A stretch of DNA of 64,000 bases from Mycetocola lacteus (GTDB lineage: Bacteria; Actinomycetota; Actinomycetes; Actinomycetales; Microbacteriaceae). A model generated the notes under the pieces. The model was given only the letters and a program-made list of their open reading frames with translations. It did not search any database and was not told where the DNA came from. Positions 58,495-64,000 of the stretch are shown piece after piece. The stretch spans positions 124,001 to 188,000 of the forward strand of contig NZ_RCUY01000015.1 of the NCBI RefSeq assembly GCF_003667575.1, written 5' to 3'. Positions within the stretch are counted from its first letter, which is position 1, and each line of letters opens with the position of its first letter. A program made the position numbers and the translations under genes.

Positions 58495-58986
58495 ATGCGT
58501 CTTCTCCGCACAACCCTGGCTGCCGCAGCCCTGACCCTGCTGGCCCTCTCGACCCCGAGCATCGCGTCCGCACAGGGATTACCCACCGATGCAATGCAGG
58601 CGCGGGTGGACTCGATCATCGCCACTCACGGCGGCGAGCAGGTTGCCTGGAACGAAATTAGCTGGGATCAGGGTGCCGTGGTTGCCACCCTCAGCCCCGA
58701 GTCCGAGGTCTCCTCGCGTTCGATTTCGGCGCTGGCCGCCGGCAACTGTGAGAGTGGCCGCTACTGCGCCTACTCACGAATCAACTACGGCGGCGACAAG
58801 CTCACCTTCTCCGCCTGCCCCGCGACAAACACGAGCTTCGGGGCGATCGGGCAGGCTCGTTCGATCTCCAACAACCGCGGCTCAAGCACCGTGCGCGCCT
58901 ATGCGGGTACCACGCTGAAGAATACGATCTCCACGGGATCCGGTGCGGCAAATGTGACCGGCATTACCCGCATCACCTGCTCCTAG
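58495..58986 (+). CDS. Secreted peptidase-inhibitor family I36-like protein
   Basis: 163 residues from ATG 58495. Signal peptide of about 27 residues (LLRTTLAAAALTLLALSTPSIASAQG). The mature part has a C-terminal domain of about 80 residues with NCESGRYCAYSRINYGGDKLTFSACPATN and ARSISNNRGSSTVRAYAG, the I36 (Streptomyces metalloproteinase-inhibitor, crystallin-like) pattern, with four cysteines for two disulfides. It may inhibit extracellular metalloproteases. It follows the sigma-factor pair in the same direction, separated by 61 nt. Confidence 0.8.
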   Translation: MRLLRTTLAAAALTLLALSTPSIASAQGLPTDAMQARVDSIIATHGGEQVAWNEISWDQGAVVATLSPESEVSSRSISALAAGNCESGRYCAYSRINYGGDKLTFSACPATNTSFGAIGQARSISNNRGSSTVRAYAGTTLKNTISTGSGAANVTGITRITCS

Positions 58987-58996
58987 CGACCGGGTG

Positions 58997-59034
58997 GGTT
59001 CGGGGTGAGTCAAGAAAGAACCTCACCCCGAACC
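58997..59034 (+). terminator. Hairpin after the inhibitor gene
   Basis: A 13-bp perfect stem (GGTTCGGGGTGAG, 58997-59009, with 59022-59034) and 12-nt loop, 11 nt past the stop codon. No T tract. Confidence 0.7.
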
Positions 59035-59186
59035 GGCTGCGCGGGCTTACCCTGTGCCCTTTTCGCACGGCCTACCGCCACTCCCTCCCCGAAGAGGAAG
59101 GCCGGTACTGAAATACTAGGTGGTTTTATGCTAATGCACAAGTTGGTGTGGAGAATGGGAGAAATCGCCAGCTGAAAGGAACCATC

Positions 59187-60125
59187 ATGACGCACCTCAC
59201 CCGACGCACATTCTTGGGCCTCACCACGATCGGTGCGGCCGGCCTCCTCGCCGCCTGCACCGCAAACCCCGCGCACTCAATCTCACCGACCACACCCGCC
59301 GGCACCGCCGCCAGCGGAGCGTCCCCCGCGCCCCTCCGCTCGGACGCCGCCTTCGCCGCGCTGGAAGCCGAGTACGGTGCCCGACTCGGGCTGTTCCTGA
59401 TTGATACCGGCTCGCAGCGCACGGTTGAGTATCGCCCCGATGAACGCTTCGCGTTTGCCTCCACGATCAAGGCGCACCAGGCGGCGGCGATCCTACAGAC
59501 CCGGGACATTGCGGCACTTGAGGAGCATGTCACCTTCACCGCCGACCAGATCGTCTCCTACTCCCCAATCACCGAGCAGCACATTGAGGACGGCATGCTC
59601 CTGCACGAGGTGGTCACCGCCGCACTCCAGTACAGCGACAATACCGCCGCCAATCTCATGTTTGATCGCCTCGGTGGCCCGTCCGGCCTCCAGCAGCTGC
59701 TGCGCGAAATCGGGGATGCCACAATCAACGTGAACCGCATCGAGCCGGACCTCAACGAGGCTACCCCGGGGGATCCGCGCGACACCACCACGCCGCGCGC
59801 CCACGCCCATACCCTCGCCACCTTTGGCGTATCGAACCACCTGCCGATCGAGAAACGCAATCTCCTCACCACCTGGATGAAGGCCAATACCACCGGGGGC
59901 GAACTGATCCGCGCCGGGGTTCCGGCAGACTGGGTGGTCGCCGACAAAACCGGCGGCGGCTACTACGGCACCCGCAACGACATCGGAATCCTCTGGCCTC
60001 CCACCGGGGCACCGCTCGTGCTCGCGGTCATGTCGAGCAAGGATGCGCAGGACGCCGAATACAGCAATGCGCTGATCGCCCGCGCCACAACCCAGGCGCT
60101 GGAAACACTCGCAGCCGGGAGCTAA
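59187..60125 (+). CDS. Class A beta-lactamase, Tat-type lipoprotein
   Basis: 312 residues from ATG 59187, with GAAAGGA 6 nt upstream. Start MTHLTRRTFLGLTTIG has twin arginines, and LAAC at 21-24 is a lipobox, so the enzyme is a Tat-exported lipoprotein held at the membrane. Active-site motifs are complete: S92-T-I-K95 (SxxK), S150-D-N152, E186 in EPDLN (Ambler E166) and K254-T-G. A low-complexity linker (about 25-50) follows the Cys. It would hydrolyse beta-lactam antibiotics. No dedicated regulator lies beside it. Confidence 0.94.
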   Translation: MTHLTRRTFLGLTTIGAAGLLAACTANPAHSISPTTPAGTAASGASPAPLRSDAAFAALEAEYGARLGLFLIDTGSQRTVEYRPDERFAFASTIKAHQAAAILQTRDIAALEEHVTFTADQIVSYSPITEQHIEDGMLLHEVVTAALQYSDNTAANLMFDRLGGPSGLQQLLREIGDATINVNRIEPDLNEATPGDPRDTTTPRAHAHTLATFGVSNHLPIEKRNLLTTWMKANTTGGELIRAGVPADWVVADKTGGGYYGTRNDIGILWPPTGAPLVLAVMSSKDAQDAEYSNALIARATTQALETLAAGS

Positions 60126-60307
60126 GACCCCGTATTGGGGACAGATTTCTCGGGTCCTGCGCTAAACCTGCGCAAATCATTACGTTACGTAGCATATACC
60201 TTGTTAGCGTCGGCCCTCAGGGAGCCGGCGACCGCCGCTTCCCCTCCGCTCACGGCATCGCTGCGGCCCTCGCGGTCGAGACCCTGAGCTCGATCAAGGG
60301 AACGCGC

Positions 60308-61372
60308 ATGACATCTTCTCCATTTTTCGCTCGATCCACCCGCCTCGCTGCCCGAAACCGCACGGCTGCCGGGACACTCGGGACGGCCGCACTGCTCGGC
60401 ACGCTCCTGGGCGCGCTGTCGCTTTCCGCGCCGGCACACGCCGCCGAAACGCCGATCAGCATTCCCGATTCGGCGCTGAAAGCCTGCCTCAACGCGGCGC
60501 TGGACCAGCCCGCGGACGCCGACATCCTGCCCGGCCAGGTTTCCGGTCCCGGGATGGACCTCTCGGCACACTGCAATGATGCTGGCATCTCCAGTCTGGA
60601 CGGCATCGAGTTTTTCACCCGACTCCACTTCATCGATGTTTCGGGCAACAACATTCAAGACGCGGCCCCGCTGGGCGCACTCGGCCGCAACCTCACCCGG
60701 GAGGGTCGCACCCTGAGTGACATTCACATCGAACGCAACCACATTACCGACCTCTCGACGCTCGGGGATCTGGTCGTTCGCTACTACTTCTTTGCCGAGC
60801 CGCAGCAGGCAACCCTGCCCCCGGTGCGGCCGCTCACCCCGGTGACCAATCCGCTCATCAATCAGGATGGGTCGATCATCGTCCCCGTCTCGACCGACCC
60901 CGGGTTTAGCTATGACCCGGCCACCAACACCTTCACATTTGCCACCTTTGGTCCCAAAACCCTGACCTGGGAGGCACCGCTGACCCCCGGTAGCCAGACC
61001 TACAACTATTCAACGTCGGGGACGCTGGCCCTCTCGGTGACGGATATTCGTGGGGGCGAAACCCCGACGTCCTCACCGACCGCCACCGCCACCGCGACAC
61101 CCACCTCCTCGGCTCCGACCGGACCGGTGTCGGCCGAGCCGAGCGCCCCCGCGACCCCCGGCACCAGCGCGACCCCCGGGAACCCCACCACCGCGAGCGC
61201 CTCAGCATCGGCGGGCAGCCCGGTTACCACGGGCGCGGGCACCGCCACCCAGAACCCGGCGCTGGCTTCGACCGGTCTGGGACTCAGCGTGCCCCTGTTC
61301 GGCACGGCCATCGCGCTACTGCTCGGACTCGGCGCGGCGCTCTCGCGGCGGCGGTCCACATCCGGGGAATAA
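60308..61372 (+). CDS. LAxTG cell-wall-anchored surface protein with internalin-like segment
   Basis: 354 residues. Signal peptide of about 45 residues ending APAHA. Residues about 50-150 include ISIPDSALKACLNAALDQPADADI and ISSLDGIEFFTRLHFIDVSGNNIQDAAPLGAL, which resembles the start of an internalin-type leucine-rich repeat array (only one or two repeats). A beta-domain, a Thr/Ala/Pro/Ser-rich wall spacer, and the sorting signal LASTG (319-323), hydrophobic helix and RRRSTSGE tail complete it. LAxTG is the class E sortase form. It probably sits on the cell wall as an adhesin. Confidence 0.85.
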   Translation: MTSSPFFARSTRLAARNRTAAGTLGTAALLGTLLGALSLSAPAHAAETPISIPDSALKACLNAALDQPADADILPGQVSGPGMDLSAHCNDAGISSLDGIEFFTRLHFIDVSGNNIQDAAPLGALGRNLTREGRTLSDIHIERNHITDLSTLGDLVVRYYFFAEPQQATLPPVRPLTPVTNPLINQDGSIIVPVSTDPGFSYDPATNTFTFATFGPKTLTWEAPLTPGSQTYNYSTSGTLALSVTDIRGGETPTSSPTATATATPTSSAPTGPVSAEPSAPATPGTSATPGNPTTASASASAGSPVTTGAGTATQNPALASTGLGLSVPLFGTAIALLLGLGAALSRRRSTSGE

Positions 61373-61401
61373 CCCGCCCCCGGAATCCGGTTGAATGAGA
61401 C

Positions 61402-62298
61402 ATGTCACCCACCCTGGAAGCCGTGCCCGTCTATGGAGCCCTGGATCGCGCGCTCGCGTCGTTGGAATGGGTCCTGTCCGAATCACATCGGACGCGGTAT
61501 TCCTCGGGCGAGCGGGTGCTCTCCCCGGTAGACACCCCCGGTTTCTCCTACCTGTCATCGGGCACGGCTTCGATGCGGGTGGGATCCGAGTGGATCGAGC
61601 TCGAGGCCGGTGATGTGCTGTTCTATCCGCGCGGCGGCCTGCACGAGGTGCGGGCCGGGATGAGTTCGGAGATCATCAGCGTCACCTTTGCCGCGGCGGA
61701 GCCCAGCCAAAATACGCTGGGACTCTTTCCCGATGCGCTCCTGGTGACCCGGTTTCACGAGCACGAACCCAACCTGGCTCTGCTGATCGAATCGATGGCG
61801 CGGTGCGTGCTGAGCGCCACCGAGACGGAGATTTCCAAGCCGCGCCGGGATGGCGACCTGGTGGTATGCGGGCTGATGACCAACATGATCGTCTCGGCGC
61901 TGGTGCGCCAGTGGGTCGAGCTGGGATGCGCGCCCGAGCGGTGGCTGCACCGGGTTGCCGACCCGTATATCTCCCGCGCGCTCGACGCCCTGCACGCCGA
62001 ACCTGGCCGTGCCTGGAGTGTGCAGGACCTGGCCCGGGTCGCCGCCATGTCTCGTTCGTCCTTTGCCGAACGCTTTCATACCCTGGTGGGTCAAACCCCG
62101 GCCTCGTACCTGACCGGGGTGCGGATGGAGGCGGGCATGGAGCTGCTCACGCGGCAGGGGCTCAGCGTCTCGGATACCGCCCGTCGTCTGGGGTACGAGT
62201 CCGAGGCGGGGTTTAGTCGCGCCTTCCGTCGGCACACCGGTTCCGCACCGGCCGTGTGGCGCGAGCGCCGTCGCGGCACGTCGCAGCCCGCGGCGTAG
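61402..62298 (+). CDS. AraC-family transcriptional regulator with cupin sensor
   Basis: 298 residues. N-terminal cupin-like sensor (YLSSGTASMRVGSEWIELEAGDVLFYPRGGLHEVRAG), a linker, and AraC helix-turn-helix (AWSVQDLARVAAMSRSSFAERFHTLVGQTPASYLTGVRMEAGMELLTRQGLSVSDTARRLGYESEAGFSRAFRRHTGSAPAVWRE). It is convergent with an MFS gene with a hairpin between; regulators of this type often control an adjacent exporter, but here they are convergent, so a link is only possible. Confidence 0.9.
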   Translation: MSPTLEAVPVYGALDRALASLEWVLSESHRTRYSSGERVLSPVDTPGFSYLSSGTASMRVGSEWIELEAGDVLFYPRGGLHEVRAGMSSEIISVTFAAAEPSQNTLGLFPDALLVTRFHEHEPNLALLIESMARCVLSATETEISKPRRDGDLVVCGLMTNMIVSALVRQWVELGCAPERWLHRVADPYISRALDALHAEPGRAWSVQDLARVAAMSRSSFAERFHTLVGQTPASYLTGVRMEAGMELLTRQGLSVSDTARRLGYESEAGFSRAFRRHTGSAPAVWRERRRGTSQPAA

Positions 62299-62329
62299 GC
62301 ACGGGAGTCGGCGCAGCCCCCCATACGGC

Positions 62330-62372
62330 GATGCCCGACGGGACCGGTCTCCACCGGATCCCGCCGGGCATC
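62330..62372. terminator. Hairpin between AraC and MFS genes
   Basis: GATGCCCG (62330-62337) pairs with CGGGCATC (62365-62372), with further pairs inward (CGGGA/TCCCG, CCGG/CCGG) separated by single mismatches. It sits between the convergent stop codons. Confidence 0.7.
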
Positions 62373-62385
62373 CCCGCGCGAGCAA

Positions 62386-63597
62386 CTACCCCACAGCTAC
62401 ATCCTCGGCCTCACGCTCGGGAACGGCCACACTCTGGCGCACGAATCCAAAGATCAGCCCGCCGATCAGCGCGGAGGCCGCGGCCGCAGCCAACGCCACG
62501 GTGATACCCGCACCGTCCACGATCAGGCCGCCGATGCCCGCGCCGATGGTGATCGCCAGCTGGAATCCGGCCACCAGCAGTCCGCCGCCGGCCTCCATCC
62601 GCTCGGGGGCGAGGCGGCCCATCCAGGTGGAGACCACGAGCAGCCAGGCACCAAATCCGAGACCCCAGATCGCGACTGCCAGGGCCACCACCCAGAACTG
62701 CGTGGGGAAGATGGTTACCACCGCGATTCCGCCGCCGATGAAGGCGGGCACCAGGAACCGCATCGCGGTGAGATGGCGGTCCACGAGCAGCCCGATGATG
62801 AAGTTACCGAGGACCCCGCCCACGCCGAAGACCGCGAGCAGCAGGGCGATTTCTCCGGCCCCGATGTCCGGAAGACGTTCCAGCGCCAGGCGAATGTAGG
62901 TGAACGCGGCAAAGTGGCCGAGGGTGACCAGGACGTGGCCGAGCAGCCCCCACGGCATGCCGGGTACCCGGAGGGTGTCACCGAGGGCGCGGAAACCGGT
63001 CGCGGCAGCGGGAGCCACCGGCGGCAGGACCGTGCGCAGCAGAGCGGCCACCACGAGCGAGATGACCGCGGCGGCTCCAAAGACCACGCGCCAGTCGAAG
63101 ATCGAGCCGAGGAAGATGCCCAGCGGGACCCCGGCAACGGTGGCCACGGTGGTGCCGGTGTTGACCAGCATCAGCGCACGGCCCAGGTGTCGCGGTTCGG
63201 AGAGGCGCGCGGCCACGGCGATGGACATGGCCCAGAATCCGCCGATCGCCGCCCCGAGAATCAGCCGGGCGACCAGCAGCAGGGCGAGGTTGGGGGCGAT
63301 CGCGACCAGGAGATTGGACACCGCGGCGGCCGCGGCGAGGACCGCCAGCAGGTTGCGGCGATCCAGCCGGGGGAAGATGATGCCGATGGTGGGGGCGGTG
63401 AAGAAGCCGATGATCGCGGTTGCGGTCACCGCCTGTCCGGCCTGGCCCTCGGTGATGCCGAGCGAGGCGGCCATGGTGGGGAGCAGGCTCGGCGGGAGGA
63501 ACTCGGCCGTCACGAGAATAAAGCTGGTAGCCATCATGATCAGGATGGCGCTCCACGCTGTGCGCGCGGGATGCTGCGATGCTACGGGTACTGTCAT
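62386..63597 (-). CDS. MFS transporter of the DHA1 type
   Basis: 403 residues from ATG 63597 with 12 hydrophobic segments. Start: MTVPVASQHPARTAWSAILIMMATSFILVTAEFLPPSLLPTMAASLGITEGQAGQAVTATAIIGFFTAPTIGIIFPRLDRR, followed by LVARLILGAAIGGFWAMSIAVAARL. The TAEFLPPSLLP and GAAIGGFWAMS segments match the NepI/AraJ/YdhP-type purine or sugar exporters. Second such transporter in the window. Substrate unknown. It is the convergent neighbour of the cupin-AraC regulator. Confidence 0.9.
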   Translation of the reverse strand: MTVPVASQHPARTAWSAILIMMATSFILVTAEFLPPSLLPTMAASLGITEGQAGQAVTATAIIGFFTAPTIGIIFPRLDRRNLLAVLAAAAAVSNLLVAIAPNLALLLVARLILGAAIGGFWAMSIAVAARLSEPRHLGRALMLVNTGTTVATVAGVPLGIFLGSIFDWRVVFGAAAVISLVVAALLRTVLPPVAPAAATGFRALGDTLRVPGMPWGLLGHVLVTLGHFAAFTYIRLALERLPDIGAGEIALLLAVFGVGGVLGNFIIGLLVDRHLTAMRFLVPAFIGGGIAVVTIFPTQFWVVALAVAIWGLGFGAWLLVVSTWMGRLAPERMEAGGGLLVAGFQLAITIGAGIGGLIVDGAGITVALAAAAASALIGGLIFGFVRQSVAVPEREAEDVAVG

Positions 63598-63684
63598 GTT
63601 TCGATTCTGGCCGCACGCGCAGGCGCGCACCCGACCGATCGTCCGCGGTGCGGGACCGATCGTCCAGCCAGAGCGAGGCTGACC

Positions 63685-64000
63685 CTAGGCGATATCCCCG
63701 CAGCCACCCTCGGCCCACACCTCACGCCACTTCTGGGCCAGTGTATCGATGGTCTCGTGGGCGTTGAGCCCGCTGGGTTGCGGCACCACCCAGAGTGGGA
63801 TGTCTGCGGGCCAGCCCGGAATCAGCGCGGTGTCTTGGCGTCCCATCACCGCCCGAGGCAACCCAAACGCGGTGCGAAACGAGGTGATACCGGCGATCGC
63901 CACCGCCCGCGGTGCCAGCTCGGGCAGCCGGCGCACCAGGCGCTCTCCGCCGGCCCGCAGCTCCTCCCGGCTGAGCTCGTCGGCACGCACACTCGCCCGC
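63685..64000 (-). CDS. mug: Mug/TDG-type G:U/T-mismatch uracil-DNA glycosylase, C-terminal part
   Basis: About 105 residues are inside the window; the frame stays open to the right edge, so the start lies outside and the first in-window GTG (63990) is internal. Visible: ELSREELRAGGERLVRRLPELAPRAVAIAGITSFRTAFG, then LWVVPQPSGLNAHETIDTLAQKWREVWAEG with the NPSGLNA-type motif as QPSGLNA, typical of Mug/TDG glycosylases that excise uracil or thymine from mismatches. The catalytic Asn-containing N-terminal motif is not in the window. Confidence 0.8.
   Translation of the reverse strand, partial: RASVRADELSREELRAGGERLVRRLPELAPRAVAIAGITSFRTAFGLPRAVMGRQDTALIPGWPADIPLWVVPQPSGLNAHETIDTLAQKWREVWAEGGCGDIA

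Overview
The window is 64 kb of GC-rich DNA, densely packed with short intergenic gaps, many ATGA start/stop overlaps, GTG starts, and several genes whose likely -10 element lies about 7 nt before the start codon, which fits leaderless mRNAs. Two surface proteins end in LAxTG sorting signals, the class E sortase motif of high-GC Gram-positives. Protein types (CU044_5270-like protein beside an ECF sigma factor, secreted HNH/DUF1524 nucleases, ChrSA/HrtBA-like heme locus, stand-alone winged-helix protein near upp) point to an actinobacterium, most likely of the Microbacteriaceae. No rRNA, tRNA, CRISPR array, prophage, insertion sequence or replication origin was seen.

Layout. 0-6 kb: end of a membrane protein, CDF metal exporter, tadA and upp (divergent), a winged-helix regulator behind a 310-nt leader that carries a cysteine-codon upstream ORF, an XRE regulator, a repeat-bearing hypothetical protein and an AI-2E-type permease. 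6.2-8.8 kb: a candidate small RNA, a small membrane protein coupled to a MarR regulator, and a photolyase. 8.8-12.7 kb: NarL-type two-component system divergent from an HrtBA-like ABC exporter. 12.7-16.6 kb: NrdI with a very long Pro/Ala tail, TetR, RNase HI and a dienelactone hydrolase, with an 18-bp tandem repeat. 16.6-20.8 kb: galactose (Leloir) locus galT-galK divergent from deoR-galE, with overlapping promoters. 21-27.6 kb: an LAxTG surface protein and two secreted or membrane-tethered HNH nucleases flanking a MocR/AhpD-like divergent pair. 27.9-33.3 kb: dGTPase, a MalT-like LuxR regulator and a 3-hydroxyacyl-CoA dehydrogenase. 33.3-38.3 kb: small hypotheticals, a TetR gene whose 3' end is duplicated, HAD phosphatase and SMP-30 lactonase, and an HxlR/quinone reductase pair. 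38.3-41.8 kb: fructokinase, mannitol-type dehydrogenase and a DeoR repressor. 41.9-46.2 kb: PadR-ABC exporter operon and a peptidase E. 46.5-52.3 kb: Ada-AlkA fusion, PEP-mutase-like enzyme, GNAT/TetR pair with twin operators, HD hydrolase/GlxA pair. 52.4-56.5 kb: MmyB-type regulator, MFS-YbhB operon, XRE/Map pair. 56.5-61.4 kb: envelope-related stretch with a small membrane ORF, ECF sigma factor and partner, I36-type inhibitor, class A beta-lactamase lipoprotein and a second LAxTG protein. 61.4-64 kb: AraC regulator, MFS transporter and the start-truncated gene of a Mug-type DNA glycosylase.

How the genes work together. The galactose genes form a complete route from galactose to glucose-1-phosphate and UDP-sugars except for the transporter. 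The mannitol dehydrogenase and fructokinase would turn a polyol into fructose-6-phosphate under the adjacent DeoR protein. Many pairs are a regulator facing its likely target across a palindrome (PadR, HxlR, TetR/GNAT, XRE/Map, MocR/AhpD-like). DNA upkeep genes (photolyase, Ada-AlkA, Mug, dGTPase, NrdI, RNase HI) are scattered, not clustered.

The least expected signals are the leaderless Cys-codon upstream ORF with alternative RNA pairings (2.6-2.9 kb), the tailed NrdI, the 62-bp duplication that makes a translationally coupled 21-residue ORF (34.5 kb), and the small RNA and small membrane ORF candidates.
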